The translations under genes were made by a program, and so were the position numbers. A stretch of 64,000 nucleotides of DNA from Pectobacterium wasabiae CFBP 3304. GTDB lineage: Bacteria; Pseudomonadota; Gammaproteobacteria; Enterobacterales; Enterobacteriaceae. Every line of letters begins with the position of its first letter. The first letter of the stretch is position 1. Of the stretch, positions 9,535-18,754 are shown one piece after another. The notes under the pieces are model-generated. The model made no database searches. It was not told the origin of the DNA and worked only from the letters and a program-made list of their open reading frames with translations. The stretch spans positions 2,728,001 to 2,792,000 of the forward strand of contig NZ_CP015750.1 in assembly GCF_001742185.1 (NCBI RefSeq), read 5' to 3'.

Positions 9535-11064
9535 TTAGCGAATCGGATTGAAAACGTCTTTACCCAGCCCACATTCCGGGCAGAGGAAGCTGTCTGGAAC
9601 ATCTGACCACATGGTGCCAGGTGTGACATCCTGCATCGGTTCGCCGAGTGCCGGATCGTAGATCCACTGGCAGACGCTGCACAGCATACAGCCGCTTTCT
9701 GACTGTGTGGTTGGCTGTGCTGTTGACCGTGGCGCAGCGACTTCATTACATCCACAGGCGCTTTCGGCAGGGGCGCTCACATTTTGTGGGGCGGCTGCGG
9801 CTTGCGGTACGGCTGGGGTCGGTTTCACTGGCGAAATGACGCGACGAGCAGGCGTATCATCCAGCGGATGCAGCGCCCACTGACGAGCGATTTCGCGACC
9901 GTGCTCGCGGCAAATTTCTAGCGCTGAACCGTCAGGACGCCATTTGGTTTTCAGCGCCAGCGTGGTTTCAAAACCGGCATCCATCAGACGGGTTTGCACA
10001 CGGTCTACCGCGCCGCCGTTCCAGCCGTAGCTGCCGAACGCCGAAGCCTTCTTGTTTTGGAAACGCAGGCCGGTGATCTCTTCCAACATGGCAGCAACTT
10101 TCGGCATCATCACATTATTCATGGTGGACGAACCGACGAGCACGCCTTTCGAACGGAAGACCTGCGTCAGGATTTCGTTCTTGTCGTGACGGGCGACGTT
10201 GTAAATTTTTACCGCTACGCCGGGATCGACATCGTTGATACCTTGCGCAATGGCGTCGGCCATCATGCGGGTGTTATTGGACATGGTGTCGTAAAACAGC
10301 GTGATGCGATCTTCCTGATAGCTGTCTGCCCACTTCAGATACAGGTGAATGATCTGGGCCGGATCGTCACGCCATACCACACCGTGCGAGGTCGCGACCA
10401 TCGACAGTGGCAGGTTAAAGCCCAGCACTTCGTGGATCTTCGCAGTCACCAAACGGCTGAACGGCGTCAGGATATTAGCGAAATAGCGCTGGCACTGCTC
10501 AAACAGCTCGGTTTGATCGACTTCGTCATTAAACAGGTGCTCATCACAGTAGTGCTGACCGAACGCATCGTTACTGAACAGCACGGCATCCTCGGTCATG
10601 TAGGTCATCATGCTGTCCGGCCAGTGCAGCATCGGTGTTTCGATAAAGATCAATTGCTTGCCGTTACCGATATCCAGCGTGTCGCCGGTTTTGACCGTAT
10701 GGAAATTCCACTCAGGATGGTGATGATGACCGGTAATGGAATCGATCGCATTGTAAGTACAATAAATTGGCGTATTGGGAATACGCGCCATCAGCTCGCT
10801 CAGCGCGCCGGCATGATCCTCTTCGGCGTGGTTGATCACGATATAATCAATCGTGTTCAGATCCACTTCTGCCATCAGATTCTGCACAAACTCGCGGCTG
10901 AATTTGTGATCGACGGTATCGATCAGCACGGTTTTCTCTTCGCGGATCAGGTAGCTGTTGTAGCTGCTGCCTTGCAGCGTTTTGTATTCCGTACCGTGAA
11001 AATCACGGACTTCCCAGTCGCGTTGCCCAACCCAGTGGATGTTGTTCTTAACGTGAATCGTCAT
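9535..11064 (-). CDS. norV: Anaerobic nitric oxide reductase flavorubredoxin
   Basis: Cytoplasmic diiron flavoprotein reducing NO to N2O. Domains in order: a metallo-beta-lactamase-like diiron domain with His79, Glu81, Asp83 and His84 in [10 protein letters not shown]; a flavodoxin domain (about 254-395) with the FMN loop [10 protein letters not shown]; and a C-terminal rubredoxin with [10 protein letters not shown] and CPECGLG. The start at 11064 ([13 protein letters not shown]) is preferred; a TTG five codons upstream overlaps the GAGG ribosome-binding site. The linker before the rubredoxin is longer than in E. coli and has extra cysteines (ESACGCNE). Expression should require sigma54 and NorR; sites for both are visible upstream. 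Confidence 0.97.
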   Translation of the reverse strand: MTIHVKNNIHWVGQRDWEVRDFHGTEYKTLQGSSYNSYLIREEKTVLIDTVDHKFSREFVQNLMAEVDLNTIDYIVINHAEEDHAGALSELMARIPNTPIYCTYNAIDSITGHHHHPEWNFHTVKTGDTLDIGNGKQLIFIETPMLHWPDSMMTYMTEDAVLFSNDAFGQHYCDEHLFNDEVDQTELFEQCQRYFANILTPFSRLVTAKIHEVLGFNLPLSMVATSHGVVWRDDPAQIIHLYLKWADSYQEDRITLFYDTMSNNTRMMADAIAQGINDVDPGVAVKIYNVARHDKNEILTQVFRSKGVLVGSSTMNNVMMPKVAAMLEEITGLRFQNKKASAFGSYGWNGGAVDRVQTRLMDAGFETTLALKTKWRPDGSALEICREHGREIARQWALHPLDDTPARRVISPVKPTPAVPQAAAAPQNVSAPAESACGCNEVAAPRSTAQPTTQSESGCMLCSVCQWIYDPALGEPMQDVTPGTMWSDVPDSFLCPECGLGKDVFNPIR

Positions 11065-11110
11065 GTTCTGAAACCTCAATAATCATATGCGGGAAAATAT
11101 GTTGTAGAGA

Positions 11111-11127
11111 TTGCAGGAAGCGTGCCA
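11111..11127 (-). promoter_or_regulatory. Sigma54 promoter of norVW
   Basis: Minus-strand sequence CTGGCACGCTTCCTGCA places GG and GC exactly 10 nt apart in a TGGCACG-N4-TGC frame, the -24/-12 sigma54 signature. The predicted start lies about 12 nt beyond the GC, roughly 35 bp before the norV ATG. Confidence 0.88.
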
Positions 11128-11169
11128 GTTTTTATTGTGTTGATTTATAAAGATTTAATAAATAACTAT

Positions 11170-11182
11170 TGTCAAAATGACA
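11170..11182. promoter_or_regulatory. NorR enhancer box 1
   Basis: TGTCAAAATGACA fits the NorR GT-N7-AC consensus. It is the box nearest the norVW promoter and one of three in the norV-norR intergenic region. Confidence 0.88.
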
Positions 11183-11194
11183 TTGTTCATCTAT

Positions 11195-11207
11195 TGTCTT
11201 AATGACA
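11195..11207. promoter_or_regulatory. NorR enhancer box 2
   Basis: TGTCTTAATGACA, GT-N7-AC, 25 bp from box 1. Confidence 0.88.
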
Positions 11208-11214
11208 CAGATAA

Positions 11215-11227
11215 TGTCATTAGGACA
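11215..11227. promoter_or_regulatory. NorR enhancer box 3
   Basis: TGTCATTAGGACA, GT-N7-AC, 20 bp from box 2 and ending 5 bp before the norR ATG. Binding here could also allow NorR to limit its own transcription. Confidence 0.85.
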
Positions 11228-11231
11228 CACC

Positions 11232-12770
11232 ATGACGCTCTCCATTAACGCTCTTGCCCGCATCGCTATCGAACTGCAAATGGGGTTGTCGAATCAGGAT
11301 CGCTTTCAGCGTTTGATCAACAGCCTACGTCAGTTGCTGCGCTGTGATGCGTCGGCGCTGCTGCGTTACGAAAATCAGTTGTTCCGCCCATTGGCGATCG
11401 ACGGGCTAGCACCTGACGTGCTGGGGCGTCGTTTCCGTCTGTCCGATCATCCCCGGTTAGAGGCGATTGCTCGTGCAGGCGACGTGGTACGTTTTCCGGC
11501 GGATAGCCAGCTTCCCGATCCATATGACGGCCTGATCCCCAGCCAAGAGGATCTTAAGGTGCACGCCTGCGTTGGTCTGCCGCTGTTTGCCAATCAAAAT
11601 CTGATCGGTGCGCTGACCGTAGACGGCATGGACCCTTGTCAGTTCGACCATTTTAGTGATGAAGAACTGCGGCTGGTGGGAGCGATGGCGGCGGCGGCGC
11701 TGAGTAATGCGCTGCTGATGGAGCGTCTTGAGCGGCAGTTACCTGCACCGGTGCGGGCTGAAAGTCCGGCGGCGGAAAGCGTGGAGGAAATGGTTGGGCT
11801 ATCGGAACCGATGCAGCGGTTGAAGAAAGAGGTGAATATCGTCGCAGGTTCCGATCTGAACGTATTGATCATGGGAGAAACTGGCGTCGGTAAGGAACTG
11901 GTAGCGCGGGCGATCCATCATGGTTCCAGTCGTGCGAATCATCCTTTGGTCTATCTGAACTGTGCCGCGCTGCCTGAATCGGTGGCGGAGAGCGAACTGT
12001 TTGGCCATGTGAAAGGGGCGTTTACCGGTGCGATTCACCATCGAACCGGCAAGTTTGAAATGGCGGATAACGGTACGCTGTTTTTAGATGAGATTGGTGA
12101 ATTGTCGCTGACGCTACAGGCGAAACTGCTGCGCGTATTGCAGTATGGCGACCTACAGCGCGTGGGGGATGACAGCAGCCTGAAAGTGAACGTGCGTGTG
12201 CTGGCGGCGACCAACCGCGATCTGCGGCAAGCGGTGTTGGATGGTGCGTTTCGTGCCGATTTATTCCACCGCTTGAGCGTGTTCCCGCTGTCTGTACCGC
12301 CGCTGCGCGAACGTAGTCAGGATGTGGCGCTGTTAGCCGGTTTCTTCTGTGAGCGCAGTCGTGCGCAGTTAGGGTTGGCGCGTCTGGCGTTAACCGCGGA
12401 AGCGGGGGCGCTGTTGGAGCAGTACGACTGGCCGGGTAATGTACGTGAACTGGAACATGCCATTTATCGCGCCACCGTGCTGGCGAGAGCGGGGCAGGAA
12501 TCGGGCGAAGTGCTTTTAGGCCCTGAGCATTTCAATCTTGAACTTCCCTCCCAGCCTGTTCATGCGACCTCCGGTTCATCGAGTGCTATCGACACGGTAC
12601 CCGCGTATTTCATCAGCGGCGGCCTGCGAGAGGCAACGGATGACTATCAGCGTCGGATCATCCAACAAACGCTGGCGCGCCACGAAGGCAACTGGTCATC
12701 CTGCGCAAGAGAACTGGAAATGGACAGCGGCAACCTGCACCGCCTAGCGAAGCGGTTGGGCATCAAATAA
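11232..12770 (+). CDS. norR: NO-responsive sigma54 activator NorR
   Basis: Enhancer-binding protein that senses NO at a non-haem iron and activates norVW. The start at 11232 ([16 protein letters not shown], 512 residues) puts the iron-site residues at Arg75, Asp96, Asp99, Cys113 and Asp131, the same numbering as E. coli NorR, and leaves the three NorR boxes outside the gene; a start at 11202 would overlap them. An N-terminal GAF domain is followed by an AAA+ domain (GETGVGKE Walker A, GAFTGA sigma54-contact loop, LFLDEIGEL Walker B) and a C-terminal Fis-like HTH (about 465-512). Confidence 0.97.
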   Translation: MTLSINALARIAIELQMGLSNQDRFQRLINSLRQLLRCDASALLRYENQLFRPLAIDGLAPDVLGRRFRLSDHPRLEAIARAGDVVRFPADSQLPDPYDGLIPSQEDLKVHACVGLPLFANQNLIGALTVDGMDPCQFDHFSDEELRLVGAMAAAALSNALLMERLERQLPAPVRAESPAAESVEEMVGLSEPMQRLKKEVNIVAGSDLNVLIMGETGVGKELVARAIHHGSSRANHPLVYLNCAALPESVAESELFGHVKGAFTGAIHHRTGKFEMADNGTLFLDEIGELSLTLQAKLLRVLQYGDLQRVGDDSSLKVNVRVLAATNRDLRQAVLDGAFRADLFHRLSVFPLSVPPLRERSQDVALLAGFFCERSRAQLGLARLALTAEAGALLEQYDWPGNVRELEHAIYRATVLARAGQESGEVLLGPEHFNLELPSQPVHATSGSSSAIDTVPAYFISGGLREATDDYQRRIIQQTLARHEGNWSSCARELEMDSGNLHRLAKRLGIK

Positions 12771-12793
12771 AAAACGCCCCGAAAATCGGGGCG
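12769..12793 (-). terminator. Terminator hairpin 3' of norR, oriented for leftward transcripts
   Basis: CGCCCCGA / TCGGGGCG stem with AAA loop at 12775-12793. The run of T follows it on the minus strand, so it best terminates transcription coming from fumA. An almost identical hairpin recurs at 13038-13056. Confidence 0.75.
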
Positions 12794-12803
12794 CTGAGGT
12801 TGC

Positions 12804-13027
12804 TGACAAAGCCCGCAGAGCGGGGGTAACGGATAGATCGTAAAGACGCTGCAAGTACGTCCATGTAAGCCCGAGTTGCGCAGATATGAATCTCATCCCT
12901 GAGATTCACCCTTGCAGGGCCGTCGCTAGCGACGTTCAAAAACGTTCCTGACGTTTTTGTCCCTGGCGCAAACGCTTTACTCTTCTATTCCGTTACTCCC
13001 GTTTTCGTTCGGTAAATAGGTTTGTCA
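12804..13027. repeat. Multi-hairpin intergenic element, 224 bp
   Basis: The segment begins TGACAAA and ends TTTGTCA, a 7-bp inverted terminal pair. Inside are three perfect inverted repeats: GAATCTCA-TCCC-TGAGATTC (12888-12907), CGTCGCTAGCGACG (12921-12934) and CAAAAACGT-TCCTG-ACGTTTTTG (12937-12959). No protein-coding frame is evident. The element is bracketed by near-identical hairpins (12775-12793 and 13038-13056). It looks like a structured repeat or a structured RNA; only one copy is in the window. Confidence 0.65.
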
Positions 13028-13037
13028 ACGGTCTGAA

Positions 13038-13056
13038 CGTCCCGAAAATCGGGGCG
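13038..13056. repeat. Second copy of the norR-distal hairpin
   Basis: CGTCCCGAAAATCGGGGCG matches 18 of 19 bases of 12775-12793 in the same orientation. It lacks the adjacent T run of the first copy. The pair forms direct repeats around the multi-hairpin element. Confidence 0.85.
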
Positions 13057-13102
13057 TTGGCACACGAAATATCTCCTAACCTCTAATCACAGCAGAGGTG
13101 AG

Positions 13103-14746
13103 TTAACCGCATTTCACGCACTTGGCGCTCTGAATCACCTGGAAGAAATCGTTGCCTTTATCATCGACCAGAATAAAGGCAGGGAAATCTTCGACTTCGA
13201 TTTTCCAGATGGCTTCCATTCCCAGCTCTGGGTATTCCACGCAGGTCAGGCTCTTGATGCTGTTCTGCGCCAGAATTGCAGCCGGGCCGCCGATGCTGCC
13301 GAGGTAAAAGCCGCCGTGTTTATGGCACGCGTCGGTCACCTGCTGGCTGCGGTTGCCTTTCGCCAGCATGACCATGCTGCCGCCGTTGGCTTGCAGTAAA
13401 TCAACGTAGGAATCCATGCGGCCTGCGGTCGTTGGGCCTAATGAACCCGATGGGTAACCTTCCGGCGTTTTTGCCGGGCCGGCGTAGTAGATCGGGTGAT
13501 CTTTGATGTACTGCGGCAGGCCTTCGCCGTTATCCAGACGCTCCTTCAGCTTGGCGTGAGCAATGTCACGACCCACGATGATGGTGCCGGTCAGGGAAAG
13601 GCGGGTGGATACCGGATACTGCGACAGCGTCTTCAAGATCTCGGTCATTGGGCGGTTCAGGTCGATTTTAACCGCATCACCTTCGCCCGTTTCACGCAGG
13701 TGCTCAGGGATATATTTGCCCGGATTTTGCTCTAGCTGCTCCAGCCAGACGCCTTTGCGGTTGATCTTGCCTTTGATGTTACGGTCAGCGGAACAGGACA
13801 CACCCATGCCGACTGGACACGATGCGCCGTGGCGCGGCAGGCGGATAATTCGCACATCGTGTGCAAAATATTTGCCGCCGAACTGTGCGCCCAGACCCAG
13901 ATCGCGCGCCGCTTCCAGAATTTCCTGCTCCAGCGCCACATCGCGGAACGCCTGACCATGTTCATTACCTTCGGTCGGCAGTTCGTCGTAGTACTTGGTT
14001 GAGGCCAGCTTAACGGTTTTCAGCGTGGTTTCTGCCGAGGTGCCGCCAATCACAAACGCGATGTGGTATGGCGGGCAGGCCGCTGTGCCCAATGAACGCA
14101 TTTTCTCGATCAGGAAGCTTTTCAGCTTACCCGGTGTCAGCAGCGCTTTGGTTTCCTGATACAGGTAGGTCTTGTTGGCTGAACCGCCGCCTTTAGTGAC
14201 GAACAGGAATTTATAGTCTTCGCCCTCGGTGCTGTAGAGATCAATCTGCGCAGGCAGGTTGGTGCCTGTGTTGACCTCTTTATACATATCCAGCGCGGCG
14301 TTCTGCGAGTAACGCAGGTTGTCTTCAATGAATGTGTTGTACACGCCATGCGATAGCGCTTCGGCATCGTTACCGCCAGTCCACACGTTCTGGCCTTTTT
14401 TGCCGACGATGATCGCCGTACCGGTATCCTGACAGGTTGGCAGAATACCCTTAGCGGAAATTTCTGAATTGCGCAGGAATTGCAGGGCAACGTATTTATC
14501 GTTTTCGCTGGCTTCCGGGTCGTGGAGAATATCGGCAACTTGCTGCTGGTGAGCGGGGCGGAGCATGAAAGAAGCATCATGGAAGGCTTGCTGTGCCAGC
14601 AAGGTCAACGCGGCTGGCTCGATTTTCAGGATGTCCTGACCTTCAAATTTAGCGACAGAGACAAAATCGCTGCTCAGCAGGCGATATTCGGTGTCATCTT
14701 TACTGAGTGGAAAAGGATCTTGGTAATAGAAGGGTTTATTCGACAT
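13103..14746 (-). CDS. fumA: Class I (iron-sulfur) fumarate hydratase
   Basis: Oxygen-sensitive [4Fe-4S] fumarase interconverting fumarate and malate in the TCA cycle. The 547-residue product follows E. coli FumA almost residue for residue from [20 protein letters not shown] through [37 protein letters not shown] and [18 protein letters not shown], which contain the cluster-ligand cysteines, to the [20 protein letters not shown] segment. FumA and FumB are hard to separate by sequence; the symbol fumA is the likelier. It is transcribed towards norR, with the structured element downstream. Confidence 0.94.
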   Translation of the reverse strand: MSNKPFYYQDPFPLSKDDTEYRLLSSDFVSVAKFEGQDILKIEPAALTLLAQQAFHDASFMLRPAHQQQVADILHDPEASENDKYVALQFLRNSEISAKGILPTCQDTGTAIIVGKKGQNVWTGGNDAEALSHGVYNTFIEDNLRYSQNAALDMYKEVNTGTNLPAQIDLYSTEGEDYKFLFVTKGGGSANKTYLYQETKALLTPGKLKSFLIEKMRSLGTAACPPYHIAFVIGGTSAETTLKTVKLASTKYYDELPTEGNEHGQAFRDVALEQEILEAARDLGLGAQFGGKYFAHDVRIIRLPRHGASCPVGMGVSCSADRNIKGKINRKGVWLEQLEQNPGKYIPEHLRETGEGDAVKIDLNRPMTEILKTLSQYPVSTRLSLTGTIIVGRDIAHAKLKERLDNGEGLPQYIKDHPIYYAGPAKTPEGYPSGSLGPTTAGRMDSYVDLLQANGGSMVMLAKGNRSQQVTDACHKHGGFYLGSIGGPAAILAQNSIKSLTCVEYPELGMEAIWKIEVEDFPAFILVDDKGNDFFQVIQSAKCVKCG

Positions 14747-14868
14747 TTTTTTCTCACTTGCAATGGCATTAATTAATAAATTCCGACCTTTATAGGATTC
14801 AACGTCTTATTATTAAGGTAAGGCGTATTACGCAGCACTACAGGGATGTCTCGAATACAAAAGTAGTG

Positions 14869-14993
<125 letters not shown>

Positions 14994-15293
14994 AACACCA
15001 TAATAGTATGGTTTTTTGTCGGGAAGTACCACTTTGGTACATCACAATAATAATGATGTGACAGGTTATTTTTTTCCCTGCGGTAGACGAGCGAAGCCGC
15101 TGTGCCGCGCCGATTTGCCGTGTGAGGATTCCACAGGAAACGCGTCACCCTATCTACTATGCGGGCAAGATTGAGCGTAAAAATATTTCTCTTTTAATTG
15201 GCTTAATTAAGTAAAGTAAACGGTGAGATTAAAAATAATAACCATTTAACCTTTAATGCTATTAATTGGCGATATAAAGGAACCGTTATCGGC

Positions 15294-15406
15294 TAATACC
15301 GATCGTTTAAGTGCCGAGATACATGGAGTGACCACAGGGCGAGGTGTCCCTATGGGAACCTCATCCCCGTGTTTCTCCTAAAATGAGGCTTAAGTGACCA
15401 GTATTA
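15294..15406 (+). repeat. MITE-like 113-bp repeat, copy A
   Basis: Begins TAATACCGATCGTTTAAG and ends CTTAAGTGACCAGTATTA, so the ends form imperfect inverted repeats of about 18 bp. The interior (GACCACAGGG ... CCCTATGGGAACCTC) recurs, inverted, at 20607-20719 with about four of five bases identical by eye. No open frame is evident. Confidence 0.85.
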
Positions 15407-15418
15407 CCGTTATCGGCG

Positions 15419-16297
15419 TTATGACGGCGTACTCTCTTGTTGGGCAAGGAGATTGTCGATCATCCATAGCCCTGCCGGGCCGGGAGGATGGGGTTTGGAC
15501 CAAATGACATCGACGTCGATCCACTGTGGCCAGCCTGCAACGGGCAGTTCTACCAGTTTTTGTCGGTCATATTGTGCCACCAGCCAGCGCGGTAGAATGC
15601 TCCAGCCGTGCCCCTGCTGTGCCATTTCCAACAGCATGAGGTAGGACGGTGCCGACCAGACGATCCCCTCCGGCTGTGGTCGGTCACTGCGCTTATAGGT
15701 ATTGAGATAGAGTTGGCGGATCGTCGCCAGTTGACTACGGGTTACGGTTTTTTCGATAGCGAGTGGGTGGGCTGCTGACACGAAGACAGCCATTTCAGTC
15801 TTAACCTGTAAACGCGCGGCGGCGATATCGGGCGGGTAATCTGTTTGGGTTCGTACTAGCCCAACATGTGCGCGGTCCATTTGCAGCAGATCGATGACGT
15901 CGTCGCCTTCCGCAACCAGACATTCAAATTCAATGTCGGGAAAGTTGTGTGCAAAACGCTGAATTACAGGTTCGTAATGGGTGGCCTGCCAGATATCGGA
16001 CAGCACAAACGTCAGGCGGGGTTCGATATGGTCAGCCAAACGGATCGCCAGTTCATCCAGTTCCTCACTGGCGGATAAGATGGCCTGTACGTGAGAAAGC
16101 ACTTTTCTGCCCGCCAGCGTCAGTACCGGTTGGTGGCCGCTACGATCAAACAGCGTCAGCCCCAGATCGGTTTCCAAATTCGCTATAGCGGCGCTGATGG
16201 TGGACTGGCTTTTATGTAGACGTCGTGCGGCGGCAGAAAACGAGCCTGCATCAACGGCGGTGATAAAAGCCAGCAAGGATTCTGGTGAATATCGCAT
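15419..16297 (-). CDS. LysR-family transcriptional regulator (divergent from PACE efflux gene)
   Basis: The 292-residue protein has an N-terminal winged HTH (about 1-60; SLLAFITAVDAGSFSAAARR, KSQSTISAAIANLE) and a C-terminal LysR effector-binding domain (about 90-290). The target is probably the divergently transcribed efflux gene at 16444: the 146-bp shared intergenic region and gene arrangement resemble the AceR/AceI pair of Acinetobacter. The effector is unknown. The MITE-like repeat ends only 13 bp beyond its stop codon. Confidence 0.85.
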   Translation of the reverse strand: MRYSPESLLAFITAVDAGSFSAAARRLHKSQSTISAAIANLETDLGLTLFDRSGHQPVLTLAGRKVLSHVQAILSASEELDELAIRLADHIEPRLTFVLSDIWQATHYEPVIQRFAHNFPDIEFECLVAEGDDVIDLLQMDRAHVGLVRTQTDYPPDIAAARLQVKTEMAVFVSAAHPLAIEKTVTRSQLATIRQLYLNTYKRSDRPQPEGIVWSAPSYLMLLEMAQQGHGWSILPRWLVAQYDRQKLVELPVAGWPQWIDVDVIWSKPHPPGPAGLWMIDNLLAQQESTPS

Positions 16298-16443
16298 CTT
16301 TATTTACACCCTATCGCTTTTATCGATGGAATCTAACTGTACTCTACCATCTTATGCGATGAAAATAAGACAGTAATACGATGCCATCCATGGTCATGGC
16401 AAAAACTGACCAGTAACGTGTAATAAATAAAAGTGAATGTGCT

Positions 16444-16914
16444 ATGCAGAACAAGACCAGCAAAACCTTACGTGAACGCCTGTACCATGCGGTGGGCTTT
16501 GAGCTGATTGCGTTAATGATCTGTGCGCCGGCGGGTGCCTGGCTACTGAATAAACCGCTTTTCGATATGGGCGCGTTGGCGATTATGCTCTCCAGCGTCG
16601 CGATGATCTGGAATATGATCTATAACTCGGTGTTTGATCGCTTATGGCCTGCGGATCGCGTTAAGCGCCGACTACCCATTCGTATCGCGCATGCGCTGGG
16701 GTTTGAAGGCGGCTTTATCCTGATTGGTCTGCCGCTGGCGGCGTGGATGCTGAACATTACGCTGTGGCAGGCGTTGATGGTGGAGATCGGCTTCTTCCTG
16801 TTCTTCCTGCCTTACACTGTGGCGTATAACTGGATATACGATACGTTGCGGGAACGCATTATGAACCGCCGTCGCCACGTTCGTCAGGTGTCGGCGAACT
16901 CCCGTCTGCGTTAA
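16444..16914 (+). CDS. PACE-family (AceI-like) small efflux transporter
   Basis: 156-residue inner-membrane protein with four hydrophobic helices arranged as two bacterial-transmembrane-pair repeats: RERLYHAVGFELIALMI and RIAHALGFEGGFILIGLPLA. Each repeat carries a glutamate in the first helix, at about residues 19 and 83; the first corresponds to the proton-coupling Glu of AceI. The loop NSVFDRLWPADRVKRR and ending YNWIYDTLRER are typical of PACE proteins, which export biocides such as chlorhexidine and, naturally, short diamines. The substrate here is not known. A LysR regulator diverges upstream. Confidence 0.85.
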   Translation: MQNKTSKTLRERLYHAVGFELIALMICAPAGAWLLNKPLFDMGALAIMLSSVAMIWNMIYNSVFDRLWPADRVKRRLPIRIAHALGFEGGFILIGLPLAAWMLNITLWQALMVEIGFFLFFLPYTVAYNWIYDTLRERIMNRRRHVRQVSANSRLR

Positions 16915-16923
16915 CCCTACGCT

Positions 16924-17586
16924 TTACCGGTGTGTCAGTTTAAAACTCTGATACGCCGGTAGTTCAAGCGAACGCCATAAATACCATGATGCCACCGTGC
17001 GATAAGGCTGACAGGACAGGCTAAGCGCCTGCAAATCGCGCGGTTTTGGCATATCCGGTAAATCATAGACGTAGCGTAACCCCTGACGAATTCCCAAATC
17101 ATCGAGCGGCATGATATCGGTACGTTCCAGCGAATAAATCAAAAACATTTCCACCGTCCAGCGCCCGATCCCTTTTAGCGACGTGAGTTGCTGAATGAGC
17201 GTGTCATCATCCCTCTCTGCTGCCTGTTCGAGACTGGGCACCAATCCACTCAGCACGCCCTGTGCGATACCATGCAGCGTATCCGCTTTGCGAGCGGAAA
17301 AACCGCATTGCCGCAGCGTGTCGGTGGAGCAGGCCAGCACCTGCTCCGGGTTGGGAAAAACATCGTCATGCACCCGCAGGAGCTTTGCGACCATCGCATC
17401 TCCGGCGCGGGTTGTTAGCTGCTGATAGGCGACGGCACGCATCAGCGCCTCATAGGGTTCCCGGTGTGGCGCGGTCTGATGACGACAGTCACCGATCTGT
17501 TCGATCACGCTGGCCCAGCGTGTATTGATGGCACTGAGATGTGTTTTGGCGTGCTGCATGAAATCCGGCGGTGGGTGGGATGGCAT
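16924..17586 (-). CDS. AlkA-like DNA-3-methyladenine glycosylase II
   Basis: HhH-GPD DNA glycosylase that removes alkylated bases. The 220-residue product lacks the N-terminal beta domain of E. coli AlkA and resembles the short AlkA/Mag1 type. The helix-hairpin-helix LTSLKGIGRWTVEMFLIYSL is at about residues 133-152, and the following MPLDDLGIRQGL holds the catalytic aspartate. It ends 9 bp from the convergent PACE gene and belongs to a neighbourhood with ada and alkB, although on the other strand and separated by the YrdC gene. Confidence 0.88.
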   Translation of the reverse strand: MPSHPPPDFMQHAKTHLSAINTRWASVIEQIGDCRHQTAPHREPYEALMRAVAYQQLTTRAGDAMVAKLLRVHDDVFPNPEQVLACSTDTLRQCGFSARKADTLHGIAQGVLSGLVPSLEQAAERDDDTLIQQLTSLKGIGRWTVEMFLIYSLERTDIMPLDDLGIRQGLRYVYDLPDMPKPRDLQALSLSCQPYRTVASWYLWRSLELPAYQSFKLTHR

Positions 17587-17699
17587 AAACGGCTTCCGTG
17601 ATAAGAACGCAAAGGACAGGAAATGAGCATAGGAGATTGCCGCGCGGCGCGCTATCTGGGAAGGGATATTTCAGCGGCTGACTACGCCGCTGTTGAACA

Positions 17700-18479
17700 T
17701 TAATAATAATCGCCGTGCCGATAGTCCCAGGTGGTGAAGGTGTCAGACAGCAGCGACATCACCTTGTCCACATCCAGCCCCTTGCGTATCAGCGCCGGGC
17801 AAGGAAACACGCTACGTCTTCCTTTCTGTTCCGGTATCAACTGACCGTCCATATCCACCATCGACACCATGACTCCCTGCTCATAGCGCGTGTCATGAGA
17901 TTTATTCGGCTGGATAGATTTCACATAATCGTCGGCTTCGATAACCAGATCGGCGAAGGCATGAATACGCTCGCCGATACCCTCTACTTCGCCTCGATTC
18001 CCTTTACCTGACGGATTGGCTGAACTGGCAAAGGTCAATTTACCGTACCTTTCCCATAGCTCCTGCGTAAGGATTTCACTCGGCTTACCGAATTTAATAA
18101 CGAAACAGCTAGTTTTGCGGTCGTCCATCATCAACGCTTTCGAACCGTCTTTGGGGATACGCGCTAATGCACTATCGTGCCAGGGAAGGATACAGCCCAG
18201 CAGCACATCGGTATTCCAATGACGTTGATACAACCGTTCGATTTCTGGATTCAACTGCGCCAGCGCTTTCAACTGTGCGAGGGAGCCACACAGCACGACG
18301 CCCGGCTTGTTCCTGCTACGCTGTTTGGCATCAAACTTGCGCTCTAGCCCAACCTTATCGGAAGCCATGATGATGTAACCGACTTTGGTGGGGGAAACGA
18401 TGATTCCCCCGCCGCGAGACATAATCTGCACTGCATCATCATGTAAACCGCCATTCCAGTGAACGTTATTTCCACTCAT
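17700..18479 (-). CDS. YrdC/Sua5-domain protein, TsaC-like paralogue
   Basis: The 259-residue protein has the YrdC fold signatures: GGGIIVSPTKVGYIIMAS (about 27-44, where TsaC has PTDTVYGL), KQRSRNKPGVVL (about 52-63) and FASSANPSGKGNRG (about 151-164). YrdC proteins make threonylcarbamoyl-AMP for tRNA modification, but TsaC/YrdC is about 190 residues and essential elsewhere in enterobacteria. The altered first motif and the C-terminal extension (about 190-259) suggest a specialised carbamoylation-type enzyme. The start follows a GGGGG stretch. It is followed 113 bp later by the AlkA-like gene. Confidence 0.75.
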   Translation of the reverse strand: MSGNNVHWNGGLHDDAVQIMSRGGGIIVSPTKVGYIIMASDKVGLERKFDAKQRSRNKPGVVLCGSLAQLKALAQLNPEIERLYQRHWNTDVLLGCILPWHDSALARIPKDGSKALMMDDRKTSCFVIKFGKPSEILTQELWERYGKLTFASSANPSGKGNRGEVEGIGERIHAFADLVIEADDYVKSIQPNKSHDTRYEQGVMVSMVDMDGQLIPEQKGRRSVFPCPALIRKGLDVDKVMSLLSDTFTTWDYRHGDYY

Positions 18480-18754
18480 GTGGCCCCCGGTTGCAGAGAA
18501 AAAATCTGAGTCCCACCGTGTACCATTTATTCACATCACAGATTTGTTCGAAAAGTAACCACAAATGTCGACGGAAATATCAATGTGAGCCTGTTTTCTG
18601 TGTGTTAGTCATCGCTCCTGTACGAGAAAGGTTCGAATGAAAAAGCAAGAGCTGAACGTGTGCATTGGGCTGCTTCAGTTTAGCCTTAGCTCATAATGTG
18701 ACTTTCAGTAATATTACGATGAGCAGCCATGCTGAATGGGAATGAGGTGCACAA

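Noticed and set aside
9994..11082. 362-codon frame on the plus strand opposite norV
   Set aside because: Long antisense shadow of a highly conserved gene; the norV reading is unambiguous and the antisense product is His/Val-rich low-quality sequence.
12769..13056. Insertion sequence
   Set aside because: No transposase frame; only short structured repeats are seen.
13103..14746. Assigning fumB instead of fumA
   Set aside because: Both are class I fumarases with similar sequence; no dcuB neighbour is present, so fumA is the better label, but the choice is not certain.
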